Part shown: one piece after another, positions 1 through 12,162 of the stretch
How positions within the stretch are numbered: position 1 is the first letter of the stretch
Layout of the letters: every line of letters starts with the position of its first letter
Assembly (NCBI GenBank): GCA_008931825.1
Contig: QXVZ01003555.1
Span: 1 to 24,960 of the forward strand
DNA: 24,960 nt
Origin: Phallusia fumigata
Lineage: Eukaryota > Chordata > Ascidiacea > Phlebobranchia > Ascidiidae
Reading direction: 5' to 3'
Program-made: the position numbers and the translations under genes
Notes under the pieces: generated by a model
What the model was told of the DNA's origin: nothing
What the model saw: the letters and a program-made list of their open reading frames with translations, nothing else
The model's database searches: none

Positions 1-690
1 GTATTTCACATTATTCCTAAAATGTATTGATAGTGGTTTGGTACAAAATGTACCGTTTCATAACGTTTTGTAATTACATAATTCCTACCTTTACTACATT
101 AAAACAGACACAAAGTTTCGTTTAAAATTTGACCTAGCTGCAAGTTTTTGTCTCTGTGGTTGGCTACAAAAATAAAGGTTTGTTTACACTGTAAATATCA
201 ATAGGTTTGCCTTATACTGTATGCAACAAAATTCTCACCGTATTTGATTGGCAGATTCCTAACAGTCCACCCAATCTCATTTTAGCCTGGGCTACATATG
301 TTATCGATTGAAATAAGAATTTGATTTGGTTTCTATGTTTGGTATTTGGCGCGCCAAATGTGCATTATGACGTTTCAATGTGGACAAACGACAGGGTGGT
401 TTGCCTTAATGTTCTGTACAAGGTAAGCTTCAAGCGATTTTCAGTGGCTCAAGGTTAATTAATTTGAATTTGCCGGCTAAAATAGTGTGGTCCTTTCATT
501 AGTAAGCTAAACAGCATGTGATCTGAGGAAAGTGAAGTTAACAAATCCATCAATTAGTAGGCCAATCTGTTTGGTGCAGTAGGATGTATAAGCCAGTCCT
601 GGATTTAAGGAAATTCCATCTATAGTTTTGCAAGAACATGCAACCCATGTCAGGTACATTAGATATTTACTGCCAGTTTTGTTACAAATA
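1..690. other. AT-rich noncoding sequence
   Basis: I see no open frame, splice-bounded exon, RNA gene or repeat here. Confidence 0.5.
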
Positions 691-1311
691 GTTTGCCGAT
701 TTTACTGACTGTCACTAGGTGGTGATACGCAATTCTGGTAGAGGGCGATAGTGAGGTGGTTTATCGAGGTTGATTGCTTGTAAAAAATGACTCCAGTCTT
801 GTTAATCATGTATAATATAGTCAACACGAGATGACCGTTTTTAAATGTGTGTTAAACAACCATTAGTCCACTAATTAAAAGTATGGCTGTAACCCATCTG
901 GTTTAATAGGCTAATTCGTTTCACATTACCATAAAATATGGCATTTCACAAAACGAATTATTATCAATTATGCAAATAAATGAAAATATTCATGTACACA
1001 ACAAAACGTTTTATTGAATAAGTGTTACTTATATTGTAATGTGGTTAATTATGTGTTGACATTTCCGTGTATGCTTTGCTGGCAAGTAGACACTGTAACA
1101 TAACGAGCACTTTAATGGTATCACAGCCATATACGCTTTTATATGACTGTAGTGCTACAGTTGCTGCTGCTACACATCAAATATTAAAAACTTACGTATT
1201 ACCGCGCTATGGTCTGTTCTTTTTGGTACGAATTTCACCCAATCACTTGGTTTTTTACTTACAAAATGAAATAGTTGTTTCGTTTCTTTTTGTCACGGAT
1301 GTTAAGTTGTG
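691..1311 (+). repeat. Direct duplicate, left copy, ending at N 1312
   Basis: These 621 bases recur at 1313-1933. I see one difference, T at 1113 against A at 1735. With the single N between them this is best read as two overlapping contig ends that were not merged. The open frame at 1067-1330 is a truncated copy of the one at 1737-2027 and needs no separate annotation. Confidence 0.9.
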
Positions 1312-1312
1312 N

Positions 1313-1933
1313 GTTTGCCGATTTTACTGACTGTCACTAGGTGGTGATACGCAATTCTGGTAGAGGGCGATAGTGAGGTGGTTTATCGAGGTTGATTGCT
1401 TGTAAAAAATGACTCCAGTCTTGTTAATCATGTATAATATAGTCAACACGAGATGACCGTTTTTAAATGTGTGTTAAACAACCATTAGTCCACTAATTAA
1501 AAGTATGGCTGTAACCCATCTGGTTTAATAGGCTAATTCGTTTCACATTACCATAAAATATGGCATTTCACAAAACGAATTATTATCAATTATGCAAATA
1601 AATGAAAATATTCATGTACACAACAAAACGTTTTATTGAATAAGTGTTACTTATATTGTAATGTGGTTAATTATGTGTTGACATTTCCGTGTATGCTTTG
1701 CTGGCAAGTAGACACTGTAACATAACGAGCACTTAAATGGTATCACAGCCATATACGCTTTTATATGACTGTAGTGCTACAGTTGCTGCTGCTACACATC
1801 AAATATTAAAAACTTACGTATTACCGCGCTATGGTCTGTTCTTTTTGGTACGAATTTCACCCAATCACTTGGTTTTTTACTTACAAAATGAAATAGTTGT
1901 TTCGTTTCTTTTTGTCACGGATGTTAAGTTGTG
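1313..1933 (+). repeat. Direct duplicate, right copy, after N 1312
   Basis: This is the second copy of 691-1311. Unique sequence resumes at 1934. Confidence 0.9.
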
Positions 1934-4900
1934 TGTACAAACCGCACTTATACATTCAGTTTTATATCAACCAGAAAGCACGTTTGCAAATAAAACCCAA
2001 TATTTTAACAACTGGTTAAAACTTTGATTTCGGGATAAGTTGCCTTCCGAGGGGCAAGAGGTGGTCGATTGGACTTTAAGTGGCCCCTCTGGGATTTGAC
2101 GAGTGGTTCATTCGATCGTTCGTGTCGGTTAAGATGACTGCGCAGCTGATATGCGGAGATACGCAACTGTATCGCCGACTGTTCGAACACCCTTAACCCC
2201 AACACTTACAAGTGCCCGATTTATTAATTATGAATATTTGAAAATTGGAACTGACTTGGTTTTCAATCAAGTCGCCGCATTTGTGTCCGTTGTTGGCTGT
2301 TTTGAACCAAACGACCGATCACGTTTCGATGCAATGTCACAACAAGGCACCCAGATAATTTTGTCGGGTCAATGGTGATTTAATTTCTTGTTTCGTCGGT
2401 CAATCTTGTGTTGTGGTGTCACATGTAAACGTTTCTGTCTACTGTGGTTCAATTCTGTCGTGCATCTGGAGGTTGGACGCGAAACAATATCCAGGCCAAA
2501 CTTTTACAGACCGGTACAGTCAAAAGACTTCACGAAGGTAAAGTGCCTGGAAACGCAAATGCATGAGTTTCGACCGAACGCGATCGAATAATCGAAATCG
2601 ATTGGACAGCTGGCAGACGGCCGGGGAAATCGTGCGCATCCAGACGAGTAGGTCGTTTGGTTAAGGCGCACAAAAATCGACGAAGGCGGGCATTTAAACG
2701 CACGCGGTAGCTAAATTAAATGGCTCCGTCAACTTTTAAAGATTCATTTTACACGCGCCAACGCCAAATAAGTGACCTGATTGCTCACAAGGTTTGGCCG
2801 AAAAAACATTTGCAATATGTTCATCTCCACTCGTTTTGCATGATGAATAAAACAAAAAACCGAGTTTTCTTACAATCACGTATATAATATACGTCGTGGC
2901 TGTTATATTTTGTTCTGTTTTACTGCCAGTGTAGTTGGAGTTAAATTAAAATCCATATATCGTAGGGGTGCCTTTTTGCTGACCTTTTTGGGGGTTTGCA
3001 TTTGTATATTTTTGGTTTCACTAGCCAAAAACAAACGACCTACAGCTTTCAAGGTGAAATTGTGTTTATTTTGTTTAACAGTTACCCGACCTATTTCAAA
3101 TAGGTTACAAACGCACCCACTTCGCAGATGTCGCGCGCAGAATTTAACTGTTTCTTATCCCCCCATCTATTATACATGGCAGCCTAATGGAGTGGGCTCA
3201 GCAGCGGCTTCCAATGAATTATTAATGACGCGAAGGGCTGTGATTTGGCGAGTGTTTTTCCAGGGAATCACTTTTTGAAACAACAATAATCTCAGTCATT
3301 CAGGGTATCCGAGCCCGGTCTGTCATGCAGCTGCTTTTAACCGAGTTTACACGCACTTTGCAGGTGCACATTAACCCAGGCGCCATTTATTGCCCACCAG
3401 TACCGAGGAATGGATTCACTTACATTCCGATTTGGGTATGGGACAATTTAAAAGCATTTCCCTCTGTTCAGTCGCATACGCGTGCCTTTCAGCCATTTGG
3501 GTTTAAATTGGTTTCCGTGCGACTTACCACCCTTACGTCGCTGTGTTATCTCAAGTGGTGCAGAAATCTTTTACGCGTATGGCATGGTGGATTTTCAGGC
3601 CAGAACTCGGCATATATCGTCGGTTTATTCGCTGTCTGACGTGTCAGCCGCATGGACAGCTGGCATCCACAACAATACGCTTGGTATCAACCATTTTGGT
3701 GTACCGTGGGGTCGGGTGAAAGTGAGGCACTCGATTTAATTTATTGAACATGTCAAGCCATCATTCTTAGGTTGCATTTTTCAGCAGTATAAGTGTTTGC
3801 GATGAACACTTAACGTCGAAAAAGTAGCACAATTTAGTCAAAAGTGCTATGCGCTTTAAACCGTTTGATAACAAAACAATGGACATTACAAAGCGTTTGG
3901 CAAACTAGTGTTGGTAACTGATAGACCAACCCAAAACCAGCAGGATCAACTTGGTTGTTATTTTTTAAGGTCGTTTATAAAAAATTAGTTGTAATTCAGA
4001 AAAGTTTTTCGAATAGTTTAATAAATCATTCCTTGTCGCCGTCGTTACAAGTACAGTAGTTCATTAAAAAAATAAAATTTAAAATATGGTGAATCTTTTT
4101 TGTAAATCTTTTAAACTTAAACAATTGCAGGCCTGGCTTGTTTGCCGACGTCGTTTACAAACTACCACTTGGTGGGGCCCGCGATACGCATGTCTTTATC
4201 ATTGCTTCAGCGAAGTCCCAAAAATAGTAATTCCCACAGGAAGCGTTAACGTGTTTCCGAACAAGCCGCTATTGATGAATGCCCAAACAAGGCGGACTTA
4301 CAAATCGTCGGCGCCAATTGAGACATCACACAAAAGTCATGCGATGGCGCAATTTCCGTCGATCGTCGGGCAAGTACAGACAAGCCCTAGCGCGTACTTC
4401 AGTGCTGACTTAAGTGTTGTCAGGTAGCCAAGCGGGCGACAGGCGTGTTCAGACCTGCCGAGCAATCACGTGATATCGTTTAGTACCGTCTCCACTCATC
4501 CGGAACAGCCACAACATTTCTTTTTCGGGCTCTGTATGCCAAAATTGTTCAGGAATTAGGGATAAGTGAGTATGTCTTTTGACGTATAATATATGACTCC
4601 GAGCACAAAAATGAAAGCCAAAGCATACCGATTGGTAACATTGTGGTGCATTTAAACTTAGCTACGGTTGCCGACTTCTTCGAATTTATTATTTTATTAC
4701 TGAAAATCAGAACACTCACGAAGGCTGGAAACGGGCTAACGTTGTTATAGATGTTGTAACAGTGGTAATTGTGAAGAAAGCCCTAAACTAAACTTTCTGA
4801 ACTTTTAAGTCAAATTAGTTTTATGCGACTAAAGTTTGAACCCACAATAACCCCTCGCTTTGACTTCGGGCAGCTGCCATGATGATTGATGATGTCCGTT

Positions 4901-6240
4901 CCACAACGGGTGTTCTCGTTTCGTCAAAAATGTTTCAATTTTCATTGCCAGATCATCTCGGGTCGACCGAGCAAGGACTCCACATGACGCCTTCAGTGGC
5001 AAATACCAACCGCTGTCAAACGATTTCTATTAGGTTACAGAAATGCGAACCGAGTTCGGCATGGGAAATTGGGAGAGATGATACGTGACCCGGACAGAGC
5101 TTTTTTGGTTGTAAAACGTTTAACTGCTCGTTACCTAATAGGGTGCACCTATCTAACTCATCTTCTAAAGTTGATTGAAGTTTTTTTCGGGTTATTTTTT
5201 CTGTGATGTAACACTGCCGTATAATTTTACGGCTACGAGGTTAAAAGATTATTTGCGCGTTGTTGCCAGTGTTGTTTATCTTTAGGCCCTTTGATGTGTC
5301 AAAAAATGGCTGCACGTCCTTCCAAACTTTACCACATTCTTTTCCAAATACACAACAAAGGCGGTTCAGGAGATAATGCCAATGCATTGATGCGCAAAGC
5401 TGATTAAATTTTGTGCCATCGTAACGGCCCCAACAAACACAATAGTGTTAATATTTGGTAACAGGCGACACGCGAATTGCACACGCTTTTCGTCTGGGCG
5501 GAGGCCTCATCCGATTATCGTCTGATCCAGAGGCAACCCTGTACCACCAAATATGGCCAGGTGGATTGAGAAGGGTGTAATCTGGGCACGGCCAAATCCA
5601 CGGGGGCCGTTTGTTGTGCGAATCATGTCATGGCCTTTCTAATACCAGCGAAGACTCGTTCTTTTGCCAACAGCTTGACCTTTTTGCCCGAATAGACGGT
5701 TGGAAAGTTAACATTTACTACAGTTAATATTTGTTGTGACGGTTTGTGTGTGGCTTGTGCGTATTGAAGCAAATGATGTATAGGAATGGTCATTAATTCA
5801 AGTAAAGTACATAAAGATCGCAGAAAGGTCGTGTGGTCAGTAAGGGATTAGTCTAATTTACCCGGCTGTAAACACACACGCTGTTGGACCTATACATATC
5901 ATCAGCATTCTGTCGATAAAAGTCAGTGAGGTCGGATATTGGACCTTTTGGTCACGAAAATCTACTTTCCTTTTCCCCAAGGAAAAAAAATATGACCCCT
6001 GACAACCTGCGACAGTAATTTACATTTTGAAAGACCAGCCCGATATAATTGCCTCAGAACGATTTTGTCTTGAAATACAATGCGATCTGAAGTGGTGGCG
6101 GCCCGTCAACCAATTTTGAAGAAAAACAAGACAAGCGTTGGAGAAACGATTGCGCCAGTCCCGTGGCGGTTGTAGTAAACATATCGCTCTGCTGTTGCCC
6201 GGGGGCATTTTTGCGGTGCATCGCGCTTGCTCACGCCTCG
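1934..6240. other. Sequence without a supported gene
   Basis: Several frames of 60-120 codons occur (for example 2910-3278, 3325-3639 and 4086-4427 on the plus strand), but none shows a known motif. In the last, an acceptor AACAATTGCAG at 4128 and a donor GTCAG|GTAGCC at about 4425 could bound an exon. The support is only those sites. A TCACGTGA palindrome lies at 4466. Confidence 0.4.
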
Positions 6241-6291
6241 TAAAACCTGTCGCCGCATTTTAGAGATCATCAGAAATTAGAAACACTTTCC

Positions 6292-6330
6292 CACGTGTGC
6301 GTATCACGTGACAACGCGTTGGCGGGAAAA
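6292..6330. promoter_or_regulatory. E-box plus E2F composite site, copy A
   Basis: CACGTG at 6292, the palindrome TCACGTGA at 6304-6311, and TTGGCGGGAAAA at 6319-6330 lie within 39 bp. CACGTG is the core site of Myc/USF/MITF-type bHLH-zip proteins, and GGCGGGAA is an E2F core. The flanks are CpG-rich. No recognised gene is adjacent. Confidence 0.35.
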
Positions 6331-6559
6331 ACTGAGTGACCCAGTTTGTGACGTGGCGAGGCAGCGTCACGATCGCGCTTGTGTATTGTCGGGAGATTAA
6401 AGCCCAGAGTGCGGATGATCCTTCTTGTACTGTCAATATTATACTGTCCAAACCCCGTCGCGACGATATTCTCTGCTTTTGTCCTTTGGATCACGACGAC
6501 GCGGGATTAGTAGAAACAGGTGGTTGTTACATCTCTCAATCACATTCGCATTAATTACA

Positions 6560-7758
6560 TTTTAAGTATTAGCGACGGGTGTGGGTATTGGTGATTATTG
6601 AGCGCAACGAGGCATAATTCTCGACACATGCATGTAATTACATTTCGATCTCCTTGGATTTAATCTGGGTAAAAATAAAACTCTTTGGTTACGATAAGAA
6701 TCACTCCTCACGAAGACTGAACAACGTTTCCACAATAAATTAACTTCGTTTGGCAGAAAGAATCAAAAGGGACAGACCAGAACAAAACAATCACCATGCT
6801 AGAAATATCTGAGCCATACCGAAACGTTATATTGCACAAGAAATAAAGTGGTGAATCTGCAGCTACACCACTAGTAAAAAGCCTTCTATGGGCTGGGCTC
6901 CTAAGCTTAGCGTACCAACGGAACACGACTGGTGGTGGTCGAAAAACTACCCACCCGTGTCTAAAAAGAAGAGTTGGATCCATAATTGCAAACCTTAAAC
7001 TCACGTGTATGAGCTTGAACATCGCTATATACAGCAACTGAAGTTGAAGCTAATTTTTGCAAGTCGCGGTTATTTCATTTGCCCTGGAACCACCTTCTAA
7101 TGCATTTGATCCAATCGTTCAACAAACAGCACGTGTTGTGTCGAAATGCCACACACTGCAGATTAAATGGAATCGTTCATTTAAATCGCTTTTATCCACA
7201 TCAATCTAAATAAGCGGCAGGTGGATGGAGCGTTTGTTTGTTCAAGGCATGATGTTGAGCAATGCAACGACTCAAACAAGAATAAAGCCGATTATTTTCC
7301 AAACTGATTACGTTAAATCTATGACATCGTTTGTGAGACGAATTGTCTTCCCAAATGGCCTTTTATTTCTCCAAGGTACCTAACCCTTCCTTTGGCTCAA
7401 ACGTGGTCACCGCATTCAAAAACAGTTAAAACATTGCGAAATTAGACTTTTTCGCGACACCGGTTTGCCTGACAGTTTTTTTGTGTGATAATCCCATCCT
7501 ATGTTTTCCTGTTGGTTATTTTGTTGCTTTGTGGCGGGAACACTAGCCCATATCTTGCGTTGCCCGTCGCAAATTGCCTTTGCCTGTTCCCATAGCATGC
7601 GAAACGCATCGGCTTGTGTTTTACTGTGTGCCACGATCCTTCCTGTGTTAAACAAGAGGCGCCGATCCATCGGGAAGTGGATGTCTGCGTTTTGTTTTCG
7701 TTTCACACAAGGAACGTCCGTTCCAGCGTATATTCGTAATTCAATGAGGTAATGCGAG
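6560..7758. other. Sequence without a supported gene
   Basis: The block holds CACGTG at 7002 and 7130. A GC-richer patch at 7416-7758 is open on both strands. On the plus strand an acceptor CCTGTTCCCATAG (7595) and a donor GAG|GTAATG (7748) bound 153 bases, a weak exon candidate. Nothing is recognisable. Confidence 0.4.
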
Positions 7759-7984
7759 AGTTGACAAAATACAGCCCTTGACGCTGTGCATTGTCCTGCA
7801 CTTAATTCGTGACCACACAGGTTGGGATATTTTTTGAATCGAATAGACATGAGTTTACAAGCCATAATTTCCAATTTTGCTCAAATTTTTGGGGGTATGA
7901 ATGCCGCTAGAGATACAACCTTGACTGACGATACTGCTTCCTAGAGCTTTACATACATTGGACCATCTGCAGCTTAATAATGTT
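7759..7984 (+). repeat. Divergent duplicate, left copy, ending at N 7985
   Basis: The 226 bases match 7986-8213 with ten substitutions and one 2-base indel (CACACAGG against CACACACAGG), about 4.4 percent. The divergence suggests two haplotypes placed in series rather than a recent tandem duplication. Confidence 0.85.
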
Positions 7985-7985
7985 N

Positions 7986-8213
7986 AGTTGACAAAATACA
8001 GCCCTTGACGCTGTGCGTTGTCCTGCACTTAATTCGTGACCACACACAGGTTGGGATATTTTTTGAATCGAATATACATGAGTTTACAAGCCATCATTTC
8101 CAATTTTGCCCAAATTTTTGGAGGTATGAATGCCGCTAGAGATACAACCTTAACTGACGATACTGCTTTCCAGAGCTTTGCATACATTGGACCATCTGCA
8201 GCTTAATGATGTT
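7986..8213 (+). repeat. Divergent duplicate, right copy, between N 7985 and N 8214
   Basis: This 228-base piece is bounded by an N on each side, so it is a small contig of its own. The sequence after N 8214 is not a further copy. Confidence 0.85.
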
Positions 8214-8214
8214 N

Positions 8215-9390
8215 ATAAAATGCCAAGGGAATAAGGGACCCAATGTAATGTGGGTGTTAAAAATATATCCAATGTAATAGAGAAGATAGTATATGTGGAG
8301 AACATCATTTTGAGGTGGTAGTGTATATGGAATGAAAATATGGGGAACGCCACCTCTCTAGTTTAACTGTCAAAAGTCTTAGTTTGGATTTACGGCCCAG
8401 TGAATTGTTTACAAAACGTGACTTTGCAGTGCAGTTTGGAAGGTATGCGTTGTTCAAGAATAATTTTACATCAACCTACAAGTCGAAATCTTAATAAAGA
8501 CCCCACGTACTGGTTCGCAATATATAATTGGCAATATGTGACCTACTAAGGCTGTCTGTTGGAGGCTAACTACAAATCATGCTAATGGTCCATGATAATT
8601 GAGGCCTACACGCGAGTACGCCTGCTCCTTAATGTAAGTCAAGTTTACACCCGTCTGGAAACCAGTTAGCTCCATTAGATTACCGTCTGACTTGGCGGCA
8701 GTTCCGCTTTGATCGCGGGCTCAGGCTTGCCCTGTATATCGCTTGTTGTGGCTGGCGATTCTTGTTTCATGTGGTTGTACACCGTGGCATTTCGCCAAAC
8801 ATAAAAAGTTGAGCGTTTGGATCCATTTATTGTGACACAGACATATTGGCATGGTTACTTCAAGGTTTAAAATTAGAACAAGTTAATATCGTTCGTTTGT
8901 AAGTTCGTTTGAATTCGGTAACAGCCTTATTGTAAAATGCTTGGCAAAAACGCCACGGTTCTTACCCCATGTGTACAACGCAAGCTTGTTACCAACCAAA
9001 GTTGAGGACTGAGGCCATTAGGCTCAAATTAGTCAACAGAGTTATACCGTTCTGTCAAAACGCACGCGAATGATTATAGCGTTTATGCTGGCTTGTTGAA
9101 AAGCATAACAAACGTTCGTTCGCCCTCTGGGTTAATGCCAACAGAGGTAACGCAAACTTTTCTCCTTGGGCGAAATTGCCGTCAACGGACACTAGACCTT
9201 ACCAGGAGAAAATCATGCGTTCTGTCACCCCCGCTTTGCTGCTAGCTCCACTAGTTTGGCGCCGAAGATGGCTTTAGTTCTGATGGGGAAAATTTTGAGC
9301 ACTTTTCAATGCACGGCCGCAAACACGTTTGATAATTTCCGCAATGCTGCCGCGTTGTCATTTTCCAGCGACTCGATAGTAACGACACTC
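8215..9390. other. Sequence without a supported gene
   Basis: The block is mostly AT-rich. A minus frame open at 8854-8675 is protein-like (see findings). A minus frame at 9494-9306 begins MECDPASLSETRDVLEGL and is helix-like, but it overlaps the promoter-like cluster at 9398-9435 and lacks a donor or convincing acceptor. Confidence 0.35.
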
Positions 9391-9397
9391 TGCGCTG

Positions 9398-9435
9398 ATT
9401 GGCTGGCGAGTTTTCCCGCCAATGATGCACACGTG
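9398..9435. promoter_or_regulatory. CCAAT box, E2F and E-box cluster, copy B
   Basis: ATTGG (CCAAT on the minus strand) at 9398-9402, TTTTCCCGCC at 9411-9420 and CACGTG at 9430-9435 form a compact cluster typical of proliferation-linked promoters. Read on the minus strand it resembles copy A: CACGTGTGC, then ATCA, then TTGGCGGGAAAA. It lies upstream of the candidate exon at 9742. Confidence 0.4.
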
Positions 9436-9741
9436 TGGCGGAGACCCTCCAAAACATCTCGGGTTTCACTCAGGCTGGCGGGATCGCATTCCATAAGAAA
9501 CGCTCCCTTATGCGACAGAATCTTAACCGCGGCCGTATGTTATCACTGCTGTCCTCCTGAGCAAAGCGTTTTTTGACCCCAGCGAACAATCTGACAGTAA
9601 CAGAAACATAATTTTCAAATTGTGTGATGCACTGTCACATAATCGGTACATATCACCATGGCCGACAAAATATCCGCGGGTCGTATTCCAATGCCAGAAA
9701 AATGTTGCGGACGGTTCCATTTTAGTAACCTGATCTTGCAG

Positions 9742-9887
9742 CCTGTCGTGACTGCTGGAATGCGATCCACAACGCGGCAAGCAATCCATTATACAATGAA
9801 ATGCACGAGCTGCTTTTCAATGTTCGGGCAGTGGTGGTACAAAAACTGAAATTGGTTGTTGTTCTATTCTTAGCGATTGTTTTTAAG
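9742..9887 (+). CDS. Candidate coding exon with a hydrophobic, membrane-like segment
   Basis: The acceptor GATCTTGCAG is followed by two bases and 48 codons up to an AAG|GTTTGT donor. The product begins CRDCWNAIHNAASNPLYNEM and continues HELLFNVRAVVVQKLK. It ends in a run of Leu, Val, Ile, Phe and Ala (about residues 35-48) that continues hydrophobic past the donor if unspliced, to a TGA near 9978. A promoter-like module lies about 300 bp upstream at 9398-9435. The family is not recognised and the donor is weak. Confidence 0.22.
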
Positions 9888-10319
9888 GTTTGTTTTTGGC
9901 TGTTTAGTTGTAGCATTGTTGCTACAATTCAGGCAACAACTACGTTGGATCTGAGGTGGCGGTCTATTCCGAACTGACCACGTTAATTTGAAAAAGAAAC
10001 GAGGCAAATATACAGTGTTTGGGCGTTTTATTTTTTGATATCATCCGCGCCGAGAACACAAACAGAAAGTTGTGAAAAGGAAACTTGAACAAAGTAGTCA
10101 CTTATCCACCGTCCGAAGGGGTGGTGTAGCCGTACGACGTATCAAGCAAACATAAATAAAGCTCCCGAAAAAGCACGGTGCACAAAAATACGGTGAACTT
10201 CACAGCGGCTGTGTATATTATCCTATAGAATTCCTCGAATCGTTTTGCGTGCAGACTAGCGAAAGTGACTTGGTCGGGCAGTAGACCAACGCTTCTCACC
10301 TGGCTGACTGCAAGACAGC

Positions 10320-10491
10320 ATGGCAACACAGTTGTCGGAGTCGTGTGCATCGAACGATAAATTTGAACAAGCATCCCTGACTACAGATCGTGCAAAAAGC
10401 AGTGGGTGCCAGCCGACCAGTGCCGTGGCGGGAATCAAACGAAAAGGCATGATACAGAACAAAAAACTTGCGACAAAAGAAATACGTAATG
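10320..10491 (+). CDS. Candidate first coding exon, unknown protein
   Basis: The ATG has A at -3 and G at +4, and an in-frame TGA lies 15 bases upstream. The frame encodes 57 residues, begins MATQLSESCASNDKF and becomes basic towards the end (GIKRKGMIQNKKLATKEIRN). It reaches an AATG|GTAAAT donor in phase 1. The nearest acceptor that keeps the frame is at 10921. Another, weaker one near 10661 would give a short tail. A minus frame just to the left (10313-10102) also looks protein-like, so the strand is not settled. Confidence 0.22.
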
Positions 10492-10920
10492 GTAAATGCA
10501 CTGGTATAATGCGTCGTAGAGGCAGTTGTCATTTGGCAGAATCGTTGTATTGGTTATGATTGGTAACATTGGCAGCTTGGTTCCATACGGGCAGTTTCAT
10601 CCAAAGGTAACATGATTTTTGTTTGAAGGCATCCAGCGTATATTCTGTAAAAACAAAAATAGAAGCCATGAGTCAGAGTGCCGAAACATTGGCCGCTGTG
10701 CTGCGGCAGACGAATCCCTATTGTCTAAGTGTTTAACTATGATGTAATGTGGATTTACCATGACATCATATTTGCTTTACTGTTTCAATCGTTTGTCAAC
10801 GACCCTCAGACTAGGGAGTGTCCTTGACGCGTGTAACCGCCCCCATACGCTATTGTACTTTTATGCGAGCGCGGCTACGCGTTTTGTTACGACTTGTACG
10901 GGTGGTGCGATCGCTTGCAG

Positions 10921-11012
10921 CTGCTGTGGGGGGAACGATTGCAACGCAACAAAAGGGCTTGTTGGCAAACAAATCCGACCTTTCTTGCGACGCAACGAGC
11001 GGAAGACAATGA
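10921..11012 (+). CDS. Candidate second exon of the 10320 model
   Basis: The acceptor ATCGCTTGCAG allows a phase-1 join to the exon ending at 10491. Together they have 264 bases, an exact multiple of three, and predict 87 residues ending in LSCDATSGRQ before the TGA. The 429-bp intron would be ordinary for a compact animal genome. The pairing rests only on phase and splice sites. Confidence 0.15.
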
Positions 11013-11253
11013 AGATGGAAGCTGTTGTCGAGGGGGCTCGAATTTCACCCTTCCGGTTTAGCACGAAAATGCAAAATTTGGGAACAGGGATGCATAGAGT
11101 TTCGAAGATCAAAGGCAATGCTAGGCAGACCCGTTATGTGCCACGTCAGTTGTAGTAAGTCAGCGCACGTAGTCATCGCTTTCCCACAGGTTGGTTGCGC
11201 GAAACTTGTACGCGCAACTAAAGCCACTTAAGAAGTACACGGCTACACCATTG

Positions 11254-11261
11254 TGACGTCA
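11254..11261. promoter_or_regulatory. Palindromic CRE (TGACGTCA)
   Basis: A full CREB/ATF consensus lies in a CpG-rich stretch (about 11220-11350) that could be a promoter. The same octamer occurs at 13340-13347, inside CDKN1 exon 1, and at 17074-17081. Confidence 0.25.
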
Positions 11262-11537
11262 CAACCGACGCCATTATCCCAATGCGTTCCCACGTCCCCG
11301 AGCGAAAGCTGGCGCAAGTAGCGCCCACGTTGGGGCCCAGGTGTCGCCGGCGGGACTCGAATTTTTCGCGTTTTGTTCAGTGCGAATGGAAAGTGGCTTG
11401 TTTATTGTAGTTCTTGCGCACAAAGCGCGCGGGTCGCAGCCTGAGGCGTAGTATTTGTATTGTTAGATTACTCCGCGGCGTTTTGTTTGTGGCCCGGGCC
11501 GTAGTGGGGACATTTAAAGGCGCTTTAAACCTACCAG

Positions 11538-11622
11538 GGCCCAGTGTTTACGCAGGAAAACGACGGTTGGCCGAGTACTTACGCACGACGCCGGAATCGC
11601 AATGTAACAAAGGCAGGCCTCG
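11538..11622 (+). CDS. Candidate small internal exon, unknown protein
   Basis: The acceptor CTTTAAACCTACCAG and the donor CCTCG|GTAACC bound 85 bases. They are open in the frame that reads PSVYAGKRRLAEYLRTTPES and enter in phase 1 and leave in phase 2. It could follow the 10320 exon by phase, but nothing else ties them together. Confidence 0.15.
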
Positions 11623-12136
11623 GTAACCAGTTGTCCTACACCTGCCCTCGCTCCCCTTTCCCACGTTAGTTGGCCTAGGTGAGTGAACGGATGTTCTTTC
11701 GTCGACTGATTGGAATTTGCCCAGTTCCGGTAAAATGGAATGCTATTGTCAGTTGGCGCAATAGGTGTAAATGCGAGTTTGAATGGTTTTAAAGTGTACA
11801 ACTTCATTCCAACGCGTCTGCCTTCGCCTAAATGGATTTGCTCTCTGTTCCACAACCATGTGTACATTTGTTCTCGTCAGTTCTACAATTATCGTTTTTT
11901 AAAGACACACTACAGTTATCTTAAAATCTAATTCTTGGCACCGTTTAACGCGCATGGTCACTAACATTAGACTGTACAATACGCAACTATGGCCGCTCCG
12001 CCTGTATCATTTAATGACATTATCTTGTCACGAGAGCCGTCTCTTGCAGTACTGGGTTAACGAGTGTTTAATCCGCGATCTGACACGCGTCGGCCATTAG
12101 CCAATAAACATTAGGTGTCGACCGACTTATGTTTTG

Positions 12137-12142
12137 TTTATT
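12137..12142 (-). terminator. Poly(A) signal AATAAA downstream of the CDKN1-like stop codon
   Basis: A canonical AATAAA on the minus strand lies 16 bases past the stop codon. It would end the transcript in a very short 3' untranslated region, unless the strong donor just after the stop is used instead. Confidence 0.4.
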
Positions 12143-12151
12143 GTCCTTGAT

Positions 12152-12162
12152 GCTTACCTTAC
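12152..12162 (-). promoter_or_regulatory. Overlapping splice donors around the CDKN1-like stop codon
   Basis: The minus strand reads GTAAGGTAAGC here. The stop TAA lies inside the first GTAAGG. The second, AAG|GTAAGC, is close to the ideal donor and starts one base after the stop. Use of the second would give a 3' untranslated intron beside the stop, as I recall for vertebrate CDKN1B and CDKN1C. Use of the first would remove the stop codon and give another C-terminus. Confidence 0.4.

Noticed and set aside
1067..2027. Two near-identical frames as a tandem gene pair
   Set aside because: They are the two copies of one contig overlap around N 1312, and the peptide has no recognisable feature.
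7416..7874. 152-codon minus-strand frame
   Set aside because: Its first part lies in the divergent duplicate, whose other copy carries a 2-base indel that breaks the frame. Haplotypes of a real coding exon should not differ so.
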